Shown one piece after another: positions 23,201-37,800 of a DNA stretch of 64,000 nt; position 1 is the stretch's first letter, and each line of letters opens with the position of its first letter. Source of the stretch: Metallyticus violacea (Eukaryota; Arthropoda; Insecta; Mantodea; Metallyticidae); contig CM060834.1 in assembly GCA_030762175.1 (NCBI GenBank), forward strand, positions 62,663,501 through 62,727,500, in the 5' to 3' direction. A model generated the notes under the pieces. The model did no database searches. It was not told the origin of the DNA and saw only the letters and a program-made list of their open reading frames with translations. The position numbers and the translations under genes are program-made.

Positions 23201-26200
23201 TTCGAAGTTGAATACTTAAAAAGAATCGCGTTTTGTTGCGTTTCAAATGGAGATAAATATTTCTCCTTCTTTATTCTAGTTTGATAGTCTTAGAAAACCA
23301 TAAAATGAAGAAAGATTCGCGAAAAGAAAACATTTATTTCGATGGTTGGAAACTTTTATATAATCACTTTTCTTCCGTTCTTATTAAGGATAAGTGTTTC
23401 TCTTTCATTTTTCTACTTTATAGCCTTAGAAAATCATATTATGCGGAAAGAATCTCGGAAAGAAAAAAAATTTTTTCGAAGTTTGGAAACTTCAAAAGAA
23501 TCTAGTTTTGTTGCGTTTCAAATGGAGATAACTATTTCTCCTTCATTATTCTAGTTTGATAGCCTTAGAAAACCATAAAATGAAGAAAGTTTCGCTAAAA
23601 GAGAACATTTTTTTCGACGGTAGAAAATTCATTAGAATCACTTTTTTCAGTTCTAATTTGAAATAACTGGTTCTCTTTCATTTTTTTACTTTGATAGCCT
23701 TAGAAAAGCATACTATGCGGAAAGAATCTCGGAAAGAAAAATTATTTTTCTCCAAGTTTGGAAACTTCAAAAGATTCTAGGTTTGTTGCGTTTCAAATGG
23801 AGATAAATATTTCTCCTTCATTATTCTAGTTTGATAGCCTTAGAAAACCATAATATGAAGAAAGTTTCGCTAAAAGAAAGCATTTTTTTCCACGGTTGGA
23901 AATTTCATTAGAATCACTTTTTTCAGTTCTTATTTTAATTAACTGGTTCTCTTTCATTTTCCTTCTTTGATAGCCTTAGAGAAGCATATTATGCGGAAAG
24001 AATCTCGAAAAGAAAAAAAATTTTTTTTGAAGTTTGAAAACTTAAAACGAATCGCGTTTTGTTGCGTTTCAAATGGAGATAACTATTTCTCCTTCTTTAT
24101 TGTAGTTTGATAGCCTTAGAAAACCATAAAATGAAGAAAGATTCGCAAAAATAAAAACATTTGTTTCGATGGTTGGAAACTTCATTAGAATCAATTTTTT
24201 TTCCGTTCTTATTTGAGATAACTGGTTCTCTTTCTTTTTTCCACTTTGATTGCCTTAGAAAAGCATATTATGCGGAAAGTATCTCGAAGAGAAAAAAATT
24301 TTTTTTCCAAGTTTGGAAACTTCAAAAGAATTGCGGTTTGTTGCGTTTCAAATGGAGATAACTATTTCCCCTTTTTTATTCTGGTTTGATAGCCTTAGAT
24401 AACCATAAAATGAAGAAAGATTCGCGAAAAGAAAACATTTATTTCGACGGTTGGAAACTTCATTAAAATCACTATTTTTCCGTTCTTATTTGAGATAACT
24501 GGTTCTCTTTCATTTTCCTTCTTTGATAGCCTTAGAAAAGCATATTATGCGAAAAGAATCTGGGAAAGAAAAAAAATTTTTTTCGAAGTTTGGAAACTTC
24601 AAAAGATTTGCGTTTTGTTGCGTTTCAAATGGAGATAACTATTTCTCCTTCATTATTCTAATTTGATAGCCTTAGAAAACCAAAAATGAAGCAAGTTTCG
24701 CGAAAAGAAAACAATTATTTCGATGGTTGGAAACTCCATTAGAATCACTTTTTTTCCGTTCTTATTTGAGATAACTGGTTCTCTTTCATTTTCCTTCTTT
24801 CATAGCCTTAGAAAAGCATATTATGCGGAAAGAATCTCGAAAAGAAAAATTTTTTTTTCGAAGTTTAAAAACTTCAAAAGGAACCCGTTTTGTGGCGTTT
24901 CAAATGGAGATAACTATTTCTCCTTCTTTATTCTGGTTTGATAGCCTTAGAAAACCATAAAATGAAGAAAGATTCGGGAAAAGAAAACATTTCGATGGCT
25001 GGAAACTTCATTAGAATCACTTTTTTCCGTTCTTATTTGAGATAACTGGTTCTTTTTCATTTTTCATCTTTGATAGCCTTAGAAAAACATATGCGGAAAG
25101 AATCTCGAAAGGAAAATTTTTTTTTTTCGAAGTTTGGAAACTTCAAAAGAATCGCGTTTTGTTGCGTTTCAAATGGAGATAACTATTTCTCCTTCATTAT
25201 TCTAGTTTGATAGCCTTAGAAAACTATAAAATGAAGGAAGTTTCGCGAAAAGAAAACATTTTTTTCGACGGTTGGATACTTCATTAGAATCACTTTTTTC
25301 CGTTCTTATTTGGGATAACTGGTTCTCTTTAATTTTCCTTCTTTGATAGCCTTAGAAAAGCGTATTATGCGGAAAGAATCTTGGAAAGAAAAAAAATTTT
25401 TTTTGAAATTTGGACACTTCAAACGAATCGCGTTTTGTTGCGTTTCAAATGGAGATAACTATTTCTCCTTCATTATTCTAGTTTGATAGCCTTAGAAAAC
25501 CATAAAATGAAGAAAGATTCGCGGAAAGAAAACATTTATTTCCATGGTTGGAAACTTCATTATAATCAATTTTTTTCCGTTCTTATTTCAGATAACTGGT
25601 TCTCTTTCATTTTTCTACTTTAATAGCTTTAGAAAAGCACATTCTGCGCAAAGAATCTCGAAAAGAAAAAACATTTTTTTTCGTAGTTCGGTAACTTCAA
25701 AGGAATCCCGTTTTTTGCGTTTCAAATGGAGATAACTATTTCTCCATCATTATTCTAGTTTGATAGCCTTAGAAAACCATAAAATGAAGAAAGATTCGCG
25801 AAAAGAAAATCATTATTTCGATGGTTGGAAACTTCATTAGAATCATTTTTTTCCGTTCATATTTGAGATAACTGGTTCTCTTTCCTTTTTCCACTTTGAT
25901 AGCCTTAGAAAAGCATATATGCTGAAATTATCTCCGAAAGAAAATAATTTTTTTCGAAGTTCGGAATCTTCAAAAGAATAGCGTTTTGTTGCGTTTCAAA
26001 TGGAGATAACTATTTCTCCTTCATTTTTCTAGTTTGATAGCCTTAGAAAACCATAAAATGAAGAAAGTTTCTCGAAAAGAAAACATTTATTTCGACGGTT
26101 GGAAACTTCATTAGAATCACTTTTTTCCGTTTTTATTTGAGATAACCGGTTCTCTTTCATTTTTCTACTTTGATAGCCTTAGAAAAGCATATTATGCGGA

Positions 26201-29200
26201 AAGATTCTCGATAAAAAAATTTTTTTTTCGAAGTTTGGAAACTTCAAAAGAATCGCGTTTTGTTGCGTTTAAATGGAGATAACTATTTCTCCTTCATTAT
26301 TCTAGTTTGATAGCCTTAGAAAACCATAAAATGAAGAAAGATTCGCAAAAAGAAAAGATTTATTTCGATGGTTGGAAACTTCATTAAAATGACTTTTTTT
26401 CCGTTCTTATTTGAGAAAACTAGTTCTCTTTCCTTTTACCACTTTGAAAGCCTTAGAAAAGCATATTCTGCGCAAAGATTCTCGAAAAGAAAAAAATTTT
26501 TTTCGAAGTTTCGATACTTCAAAGGAATCCCGTTTTGTTGCGTTTCAAATGGAGATTACTATTTCTCCTTCATTATTCTAGTTTGATAGCCTTAGAAAAC
26601 CATAAAATGAAGAAAGTTTCGCGAAATGAAAACATTTATTTCGATGGTTGGAAACTTCATTAGAATCACTTTTTTTCCCGTTCTTATTTGAGTTAACTGG
26701 TTCTCTTTCAATTTTCCACTTTGATAGCCTTAGAAAAGCAGATTATGCTGAAAGAATCTCGAAGAGAAAAAAAAAATTTTTTTCCAAGTTTGGAAAATTA
26801 TAAAGAAATGCGTTTTGTTGAGTTTAATGGAGATAACTATTTCTCCTTCCTTATTCTAGTTTGAAAGCTTAGAAAACCATAAAATGAAGAAAGATTCGCG
26901 GAAAGAAAACATTTATTTCCATAGTTGGAAACTTCATTATAATCACTTTTTTTCCGTTCTTATTTACGATAACCGGTTCTCTTTCATTTTTCTACTTTGA
27001 TAGCCTTACAAAAGCATATCATGCGGAAAGATTCTCGAAAAAAAATTTTTTTTTCGATGTTTGGAAACTTCAAAAGAATCGCGTTTTGTTGCGTTTAAAT
27101 GGAGATAACTATTTCTCCTTCATTATTCTAGTTTGATAGCCTTAGAAAACCATAAAATGAAGAAAGATTCGCAAAAAGAAAAAAGATTTATTTCGATGGT
27201 TGGAAACTTCATTAAAATGACTTTTTTTCCGTTCTTATTTGAGATAACTAGTTCTCTTTCCTTTTACCACTTTGAAAGCATTAGAAAAGCATATTCTGCG
27301 CAAAGAATCTCGAAAAGAAAAAAAAATTTCGAAGTTTGGATACTTCAAAGGAATCCCGTTTTGTTGCGTTTCAAATGGAGATTACTATTTCTCCTTCATT
27401 ATTCTAGTTTGATAGCCTTAGAAAACCATAAAATGAAGAAATTTTCGCGAAAAGAAAACATTTATTTCGATGGTTGGAAACTTCATTAGAATCACCTTTT
27501 TTTCCGTTCGTATTTGAGATAACTGGTTCTCTTTCAATTTTCCACTTTGATAGCCTTAGAAAAGCATATTATGCTGAAAGAATCTCGAGAAGAAAATTTT
27601 TTTTTTTCGAAGTTTGGAAACTTCAAAGAATCGCGTTTTATTGCGTTTCAAATGGAGATAACTATTTTTCCTTCATTATTCTAGTTTGATAGCCTTAGAA
27701 AACCATAAAATGAAGAAAGATTGCAAAAAGAAAACATTTATTTCGATGGTTGGAAACTTCATTAGAATCACTTTTTTTCCGTTCTTATTTGAGATAACTG
27801 TTTCTCTTTCCTTTTTCCACTTTGATAGCCTTAGAAAAGCATATTATGCGGAAAGAATCTCGAAAAGAAAAAATTTTTTTTGAAGTTAGGAAACTTGAAA
27901 AGAATCGCGTTTTGTTACGTTTCAAGTGGAGATAACTATTTCTCCTTGATTATTCTAGTTTGATAGCCTTAGTAATCCATAAAATGAAGAAAGATTCGCG
28001 AAAAGAAAGCATTTATTTCGATGGTTGGAAACTTCATTAGAATCTAATTTTTCCGTTTTTATTTGAGATAACTGGTTCTCTTTCATTATTCTACTTTGAT
28101 AGCTTTAGTAAACCATATTCTGCGCTAAGATTCTCGATAAGAAAAATTTTTTTTTTCGAAGTTTGGTAACTTCAAAAGAATCGCGTTTTGTTGCGTATCA
28201 AATGGAGATAACTATTTCTCCTTCATTATTCTAGTTTGATAGCCTTAGAAAACCATAAAATGAAGAAAGATTCGCGGAAAGAAAACATTTAGTTCCATAG
28301 TTGGAAACTTCATTATAATCACTTTTTTTCCGTTCTTATTTGAGATAACCGGTTCTCTTTCATTTTTCTACTTTGATAGCCTTAGAAAAGCATATTATGC
28401 GGAAAGATTCTCGAAAAAAAATTTTTTTTTCGATGTTTGGAAACTTCAAAATAATCGCGTTTTGTTGCGTTTAAATGGAGATAACTATTTCTCCTTCATT
28501 ATTCTAGTTTGATAGCCTTAGAAAACCATAAAATGAAGAAAGATTCGCAAAAAGAAAAAAGATTTATTTCGATGGTTGGAAACTTCATTAAAATGACTTT
28601 TTTTCCGTTCTTATTTGAGATAACTGGTTCTCTTTCATTTTTCCAATTCGATAGCTTTGGAAAAGCTTATTATGCGGAAAGAATCTCCGAAAGAAAAAAA
28701 ATCTTTTCGAAGTTTGGAATCTTCACAAGAATCGCGTTTTGTTGCGTTTCAAATGGAGATAACTATTTCTCCTATTTTATTCTAGTTTGATAGCCTTAGA
28801 AAACCATAAAATGAAGAAAATTTCGCGAAAAGAAAAGACTTATTTCAGTTGTTGGAAACTTCATTAGAATCACTTTTTTTCCGTTCTTATATGAGATAAC
28901 TGGTTATCTTTCATTTTTCTTCTTTGATAGCCTTAGAAAAGCATATTATGCCGAAAGAATCTCGAAAAGAAAAAAAATTTTTTGCAGTTAGGAAACTTCA
29001 AAAGAATCGCGTTTTGTTATGTTTCAAGTGGAGATAACTATTTCTCCTTCATTATTCTATTTTGATAGCCTTAGTAATCCATAAAATTAGAAAGATTCGC
29101 GAAAAGAAAACATTTATCTCGATGTTTGGAAACATCATTATAATCACTTTTTTTCCGTTCTTATTTTAGATAACTGTTTCTCTTTCATTTTTCCACTTTG

Positions 29201-32200
29201 ATAGCCTTAGAAAAGCATATTATGCAGAAAGAATCTCGAAAAGAAAAATTTTTTTTTTCGAAGTTTGGAAACTTCAAAGAATCGCGTTTTGTTGCGTTTC
29301 AAATGGAGATAACTATTTTTCCTTTATTATTCTAGTTTGATAGCCTTAGAAAACCATAAAATGAAGAATGATTTGCGAAAAGAAAACATTTATTTTCATG
29401 GTTGGTAACTTCATTAGAATTACTTTTTTTCCGTTCTTATATGAGATAACTGGTTATCTTTCATTTTTCTTCTTTGATGGCCTTAGAAAAGCATATTATG
29501 CGGAAATAATCTCGAAAAGAAATTTTTTTTTTTTCGAAGTTTGGAAACTTCAAAAGAATCGCGTTTTATTGCGTTTCAAATGGAGATAACTATTTCTCCT
29601 TCAATATTCTAGTTTGATAACCTTAGAAAACCATAAAATGAAGAAAGTTTCGCGAAAAGAAAACATTTATTTCAATGTTTGGAAGCTTCATTAGAATCAC
29701 CTTTTTCCGTTCTTATATGAGATAACTGGTTATCTTTCTATTTTCTTCTTTGATAGCGTAAGAAAAGCATATTATGCGGAAAGAATCTCGAAAAGAAAAA
29801 AAATTTCTGTTGTAGTTTCGAAACATATATAGAATCGCGTTTTGTTGAGTTTGATGGAGATAACTATTTCTCCTTCATTATTCTAGTTTGATAGCCCTAG
29901 AAAACCATAAAATGAAGAAAGATTCGCGAAAAGAAAACAGTTATTTCGATGGTTGGAAACTTCATTAGAATCACTTTTTTTCGGTTCTTATTTTAGATAA
30001 CTGGTTCTCTTTCCTTTTTCCACTTGGATAGACTTAGAAAAGCATATTATGCGGAAAGAATCTCCGAAAGAAATCGCGTTTTGTTGAGTTTGATGGAGAT
30101 AACTATTTCTCCTTCATTATTCTAGTTTGATAGCCTTAGAAGACCATAAAATGAAGAAAGATTCGCAAAAAGAAAACAGTTATTTCGATGGTTGGAAACT
30201 TCATTAGAATCACTTTTTTTCCGTTCTTCTTTGAGATAACTGGTTCTCTTTCATTCTTCTACTTTGATAGCTTTAGAAAAGCATATTCTGCGCAAAGAAT
30301 CTCGAAATGAAAAAAAAATTTTTTCGTAGTTTGGTAACTTCAAAAGAATCGCGGTTTGTTGCGTTTCAAATGGAGATAACTATTTCTCCTTCATTATTAT
30401 AGTTTGATCGCCTCAGAAAACCATAAAATCAAGAAAGGTTCGCGAAAAGAAAGCATTTATTTCGATGGTTGGAAACTTCATTAGAATCACTTTTTTTCCG
30501 TTCTTATTTGAGATAACTGGTTCTCTTTCATTTCTCTACTTTGATAACCTTATAAAAGCATATTATGCGGAAAGAATCTCGAAAAGAAAATGTTTTTTTT
30601 CGAAGTTTGGAAACTTCAAAAGAATCGCGTTTTTTTTGCGTTTCAAATGGGGTAAACCATTTCTCCTTCATTATTCTAATTTGATAGCCTTAGAAAACCA
30701 TAAAATGAACAAAGATTTGCGAAAAGAAAAGATTTATTTCGATTGTTTGAAACTTTATTAGAATGACTTTTTTTCCGTTCTTATTTGAGATAACTGGTTC
30801 TCTTTCATTTTTCCACTTTGGTAGCCTTAGAAAAGCATATTATGCGGAAAGAATCTCGGAAAGAAATTTTTTTTTTTTCGAATTTTGGAAACTTCAAAAG
30901 AATCGCGTTTTGTTGCGTTTCAAATGGAGATAACTATTTCTCCTTCATTATTCTAGTTTGATAGCTTTAGAAACCCATAAACTGAAGAAATATTCGCGAA
31001 GAGAAAACATTTATTTCGATGGTTGGAAACTTCATTAGAATCACTTTTTTTCCGTTCTTCTTTGAGATAACTGGTTCTCTTTCATTTTTCCACTTTGATA
31101 GCTTTAGAAAAGCATATTCTGCGCAAAGAATCTCGAAAAGAAAAAAAAAATTTTTCCTAGTTTAGTAACTTCAAAGGAATCCCGTTTTGTTGCGTTTCAA
31201 ATGGAGATAACAATTTTCCTTCAATATTCTAGTTGATAGCTTTAGAAAACCATAAAATGAAGAAAGATTCGCAAAAAGAAAACATTTGTTTCGATGGTTG
31301 GAAACTTCATTAGAATCAATTTTTTTCCGTTCTTATTTGAGATAACTGGTTCTCTTTCATTTTTCCACTTTGATTGCCTTAGAAAAGCATATTATGCGGA
31401 AAGTATCTCGAAGAGAAAAAATTTTTTTTTCCAAGTTTGGAAACTTCAAAAGAATCGCGGTTTGTTGCGTTTCAAATGGAGATAACTATTTCCCCTTTTT
31501 TATTCTGGTTTGATAGCCTTAGATAACCATAAAATGAAGAAAGATTCGCGAAAAGAAAACATTTATTTCGACGGTTGGAAACTTCATTAAAATCACTATT
31601 TTTCCGTTCTTATTTGAGATAACTGGTTCTCTTTCATTTTCCTTCTTTGATAGCCTTAGAGAAGCATATTATGCGGAAAGAATCTCGAAAAGAAAAAATA
31701 TTTTTTTCGAAGTTTGTAAACTTCAAAGGGATCGCGTTTTGTTGCGTTTGAAATGGAGATAACTATTTCTCCTTTATTCTAGTTTGATAGCCTTAGAAAA
31801 CCATAAAATGAAGAAAGTTTCGCAAAAAGAAAACATTTTTTTCGACGGTTGGAAACTTCATTAGAATCAATTTTTTCCGTTCTTATTTGAGATAACTGGT
31901 TCTCTTTCATTTTCCTTCTTTGATAGCCTTAGAAAAGCATATTATGCGAAAAGAATCTGGGAAAGAAAAAAATTTTTTTTCGAAGTTTGGAAACTTCAAA
32001 AGATTTGCGTTTTGTTGCGTTTCAAATGGAGATAACTATTTCTCCTTCATTATTTTAATTTGATAGCCTTAGAAAACCAAAATTGAAGCAAGTTTCGCGA
32101 AAAGAAAACAATTATTTCGATGGTTGGAAACTCCATTAGAATCACTTTTTTTCCGTTCTTATTTGAGATAACTGGTTCTCTTTCATTTTCCTTCTTTGAT

Positions 32201-34817
32201 ATCCTTAGAAAAGCATATTATGCGGAAAGAATCTCGAAAAGAAAATTTTTTTTTTCGAAGTTTAAAAACTTCAAAAGGAACCCGTTTTGTGGCGTTTCAA
32301 ATGGAGATAACTATTTCTCCTTCTTTATTCTGGTTTGATAGCCTTAGAAAACCATAAAATGAAGAAAGATTCGGGAAAAGAAAACATTTCGATGGTTGGA
32401 AACTTCATTAGAATCACTTTTTTCCGTTCTTATTTGAGATAACTGGTTCTCTTTCATTTTCCTTCTTTGATAGCCTTAGAAAAGCGTATTATGCGGAAAG
32501 AATCTTGGAAAGAAAAAAAATTTTTTTTGAAATTTGGACACTTCAAACGAATCGCGTTTTGTTGCGTTTCAAATGGAGATAACTATTTCTCCTTCATTAT
32601 TCTTGTTTGATAGCCTTAGAAAACAATAAAATGAAGAAAGTTTCGCGAAAAGAAAACATTTATTTCGATGGTTGGAAACTCCATTAGAATCACTTTTTTT
32701 TGTTGTTATTTGAGATAACTGGTTCTCTTTCATTTTGCTTCTTTGATAGCCTTAGAAAAGCATATTATGCGGAAAGAATCTCGAAAAGAAAAAAATTTTT
32801 TTTCGAAGTTTAAAAACTTCAAAAGAATCGCGTTTTGTTGCGATTCAAATGGAGATAACTATTTCTCCTTCTTTATTCTGGTTTTATAGCCTTAGAAAAC
32901 CATAAAATGAAGAAAGATTCGCAAAAAGAAAACATTTATTTCGACGGTTGGAAACTCCATTAGTATCACTTTTTTTTCCGTTCTTATTTGAGATAACTGG
33001 TTCTCTTTCATTTTCCTTCTTTGATAGCCTTAGAGAAGCATGTTATGCGGAAAGAATCTCGAAAAGAAAAAAATTTTTTTTCGAAGTTTGGAAACTTCAA
33101 AAGAATGGCGTTTTGTTGCGTTTCAAATGGAGATAACTATTTCTCCTTCTTTATTCTAATTTGATAGCCTTAGAAAACCAAAAATGAAGAAAGTTTCGCG
33201 AAAAGAAAACAATTATTTCGATGGATGGAAACTCCATTAGAATCACTTTTTTTCCGTTCTTATTTGAGATAACTGGTTCTCTTTCATTTTCCTTCTTTGA
33301 TAGCCTTAGAAATGCATATTATGCGGAAAAAATCTCGAAAAGAAAATTTTTTTTTTCGAAGTTTAAAAACTTCAAAAGAATCGCGTTTTGTTGCGTTTCA
33401 AATGGAGATAACTATTTCTCCTTCTTTTTCTGGTTTGATAGCCTTAGAAAACCATAATATGAAGAAAGATTCGCGAAAAGAAAACATTTATTTCGATGGT
33501 TGGAAACTTAATTAGAATCACTTTTTTCCGTTCTTATTTGAGATAACTGGTTTTCTTTCATTTTTCTACTTTGATAGCCTTAGAAAAGCATATTATGCGG
33601 AAAGAATCTCGGAAAGAAAAACTTTTTTTTTCGAAGTCTGGAAACTTCAAAAGATTCGCGTTTTGTTGCGTTTCAAATGGAGATAACTATTTCTCCTTCA
33701 TTAATCTAGTTTGATAGCCTTAGAAAACCATAAAATGAGGAAAGTTTCGCGAAAAGAAAACATTTATTTCGATGGTTGGAAACTTCATTAGAATCACGTT
33801 TTTTGTGTTCTTATTTGAGATAACTGGTTCTCTTTCATTTTCCTTCTTTGATAGCCTTAGAAAAACATATTATGCGGAAAGAATCTCGAAAAGAAACAAT
33901 TTTTTTTCGAAGTTTGAATACTTAAAAAGAATCGCGTTTTGTTGGGTTTCAAATGGAGATAAATATTTCTCCTTCTTTATTCTAGTTTGATAGTCTTAGA
34001 AAACCATAAAATGAAGAAAGATTCGCGAAAAGAAAACATTTATTTCGATGGTTGGAAACTTTTATATAATCACTTTTCTTCCGTTCTTATTAAGGATAAG
34101 TGTTTCTCTTTAATTTTTCTACTTTTATAGCCTTAGAAAAGCATATTATGCGGAAAGAATCTCGGAAAGAAAAAAAATTTTTTCGAAGTTTGGAAACTTC
34201 GAAAGAATCTAGTTTTGTTGCGTTTCAAATGGAGATAACTATTTCTCCTTCATTATTCTAGTTTGATAGCCTTAGAAAACCATAAAATGAAGAAAGTTTC
34301 GCTAAAAGAAAACATTTTTTTCGACGGTAGAAAATTCATTAGAATCACTTTTTTCAGTTCTAATTTGAGATAACTGGATCTCTTTCATTTTCCTTCTTTG
34401 ATAGCATTAGAAAAGCAAATTATGCGGAAAGAATCTCGGAAAGAAAAAAAAATTTTTTTTGAAGTTTGGAAACTTCAAAAGAATCGCGTTTTGTTGCGTT
34501 TCAAATGGAGATAACTATTTGTCCTTCATTGTTCTAGTTTGATAGCCTTAAAAAACCATAAAATGAAGAAAGTTTCGCGAAAAGAACACATTTATTTCGA
34601 CGGTTGGAAACTTCATTGGAATCACTTTTTTCCGTACTTATTTGGGATAACTGGTTCTCTTTCATTTTTCCTCTTTGATAGCTTTAGAAAAGCATTTTCT
34701 GCGCAAAGAATCTCGAAAAGAAAAAAAATTTTTTTTCGTAGTTCGGTAACTTCAAAGGAATCCCGTTTTGTTGCGTTTCAAATGGAGATAACTATTTCTC
34801 CTTCATTTTTCAAGTTA
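20247..34817 (+). repeat. Higher-order repeat unit P1 (14,571 bp)
   Basis: This is the first full copy of the giant higher-order unit, about 53 dimers. It is phased on the rare dimer start AGTTAGATAGCC, which recurs at the same place in P2 and P3. Landmarks shift by exactly 14,571 bp into P2 through most of its length: the TTGCGGTTTG dimer at about 24,161 and 38,732, the AATTCGATAGCTTTGG dimer at about 28,640 and 43,211, and the 239-bp short dimer at 29,890 and 44,461. Aligned lines differ by only a few substitutions per kilobase plus A/T-run length changes. P1-specific bases include ATAGCCCTAG near 29,890 and GATTGCAAAAAG near 27,719. Confidence 0.93.
29890..30128 (+). repeat. Short 239-bp dimer in P1 (copy 4)
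   Basis: The same deletion junction occurs here, with CCACTTGGATAGACTTAGAAAAG at the A/B boundary. It is the P-type version of the short dimer. Confidence 0.92.
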
Positions 34818-37800
34818 GATAGCCTTAGAAAACCATAAAATGAAGAAAGTTTCTCGAAAAGAAAACATTTATTTCGACGGTTGGAAACTTCATTAGAATC
34901 ACTATTTTTCCGTTCTTATTTGAGGTAACTGGTTCTCTTTCATTTTTCTACTTTGATAGCCTTAGAAAAGCATATTATGCGGAAAGATTCTCGAAAAAAA
35001 AAATTTTTTTTCGATGTTTGGAAACTTCAAAAGAATCGCGTTTTGTTGCGTTTAAATGGAGATAACTATTTCTCCTTCATTATTCTAGTTTGATAGCCTT
35101 AGAAAACCATAAAATGAAGAAAGATTCGCAAAAAGAAAAGATTTATTTCGATGGTTGGAAACTTCATTAAAATGACTTTTTTTCCGTTCTTATTTGAGAT
35201 AACTAGTTCTCTTTCCTTTTACCACTTTGAAAGCCTTAGAAAAGCATATTCTGCGCAAAGAATCACGAAAAGAAAAAAAAGTTTTTCGAAGTTTGGATAC
35301 TTCAAAGGAATCCCGTTTTGTTGCCTTTCAAATGGAGATTACTATTTCTCCTTCATTATTCTAGTTTGATAGCCTTAGAAAACCATAAAATGAAGAAAGT
35401 TACGCGAAATGAAAACATTTATTTCGATGGTTGGAAACTTCATTAGAATCACTTTTTTTTCCGTTCTTATTTGAGATAACTGGTTCTCTTTCAATTTTCC
35501 ACTTTGATAGCCTTAGAAAAGCATATTATGCTGAAAGAATCTCGAAGAGAAAAAAATTTTTTTTTCCAAGTTTGGAAAATTATAAAGGAATGCGTTTTGT
35601 TCAGTTTAATGGAGATATCTATTTCTCCTTCATTATTCTAGTTTGATAGCCTTAGAAAACCATTAAATGAAGAAAGATTCGCAAAAAGAAAACATTTATG
35701 TCGATGGTTGGAAACTTCATTAGAATCACTTTTTTTCCGTTCTTATTTGAGATAACTGTTTCTCTTTCATTTTTCCACTTTGATAGCCTTAGAAAAGCAT
35801 ATAATGCGGAAAGAATCTCGGAAGAAAATTTTTTTTTTTCGAAGTTTGGAAACTTCAAAAGAATCGCGTTTTGTTGCGTTTCAAATGGAGATAACTATTT
35901 CTCCTATTTTATTCTAGTTTGATAGCCTTAGAAAACCATAAAATGAAGAAAGATTCGCGAATAGAAAACATTTATTTCGATGGTTGGAAACTTCATTAGA
36001 ATCACTTTTTTTCCGTTCTTATTTGAGATAACTGGTTCTCTTTCATTTTTCCACTTCGATAGCTTTAGAAAAGCTTATTATGCGGAAAGAATCTCCGAAA
36101 GAAAAAAAAAATTTTTTCGAAGTTTGGAATCTTTACAAGAATCGCGTTTTGTTGCGTTTCAAATGGAGATAACTACTTCTCCTTCATTATTCTAGTTTGA
36201 TAGCCTTAGAAAACCATAAAATGAAGAAAGATTCGCGAAAAGAAAAGACTTATTTCTGTTGTTGGAAACTTCATTAGAATCACTTTTTTTCCGTTCTTAT
36301 ATGAGATAACTGGTTATCTTTCATTTTTCTTCTTTGATAGCCTTAGAAAAGCATATTATGCCGAAAGAATCTCGAAAAGAAAATAATTTTTTTTCGAAGT
36401 TTGGAAACTTCAAAGGAATCGCTTTTTGTTGCGGTTCAAATGGAGATAACTATTTCTCCTTCATTATTCTAGTTTGATAGCCTTAGAAAACCATAAAATT
36501 AAGAAAGTATCGGGAAAAGAAAACATTTATTTCGATGGTTTGAAACTTCATTAGAATCACTTTTTTCCGTTCTTACGTGAGTTAACTGGTTATCTTTCAT
36601 TTTTCTTCTTTGATAGCTTTAGAAAAGCATATTATGCGGAAAGAATCTCGAAAGGAAAACATTTTTTTTTTGAAGTTTGGAAACTTCATAAGAAACACGT
36701 TTTGTTGCGTTTCAAATAGAGATAACTATTTCTCCTTCATTATTCTAGTTTGATAGCCTTAGAAAACCATAAAATGAATAAAGATTCGCGGAAAGAAAAC
36801 ATTTATTTCCATGGTTGGAAACTTCATTATAATCAATTTTTTTCCGTTCTTATTTGAGATAACTGGTTCTCTTTCATTTTTCTACTTTGATAGCTTTAGA
36901 AAAGCATATTCTGCGCAAAGAATCTCGAAAAGAAAAAACATTTTTTTTTCGTAGTTCGGTAACTTCAAAGGAATCCCGTTTTGTTGCGTTTCAAATGGAG
37001 ATAACTATTTCTCCTTCATTATTCTAGTTTGATAGCCTTAGAAAACCATAAAATGAAGAAAGATTCACGAAAAGAAAATCATTATTTCGATGGTTGGAAA
37101 CTTCATTAGAATCATTTTTTTCCGTTCATATTTGAGATAACTGGTTCTCTTTCCTTTTTCCACTTTGATAGCCTTAGAAAAACATATATGCTGAAATTAT
37201 CTCCGAAAGAAAAAAATTTTTTTCGAAGTTTGGAATCTTCAAAAGAATAGCGTTTTTTTGCGATTCAAATGGAGATAACTATTTCTCCTTCATTTTTCTA
37301 GTTTGTTAGCCTTAGAAAACCATAAAATGAAGAAAGTTTCTCGAAAAGAAAACATTTATTTCGACGGTTGGAAACTTCATTAGAATCACTTTTTTTCCGT
37401 TCTTATTTGAGATAACTGGTTCTCTTTCATTTTTCTACTTTGATAGCCTTAGAAACAAATATTATGCGGAAAGATTCTCGATAAAAAAATTTTTTTTTTC
37501 GAAGTTTGGTAACTTCAAAAGAATCGCGTTTTGTTGCGTTTAAATGGAGATAACTATTTCTCCTTCATTATTCTAGTTTGATAGCCTTAGAAAACCATAA
37601 AATGAGGAAAGTTTCGCGAAAAGAAAACATTTATTTCAATGGTTGGAAACTTCATTAGAATCACGTTTTTTGCGTTCTTATTTGAGATAACTGGTTCTCT
37701 TTCATTTTCCTTCTTTGATAGCCTAAGAAAAACATATTATGCGGAAAGAATCTCGAAAAGAAACAATTTTTTTTCGAAGTTGAATACTTAAAAAGAATCG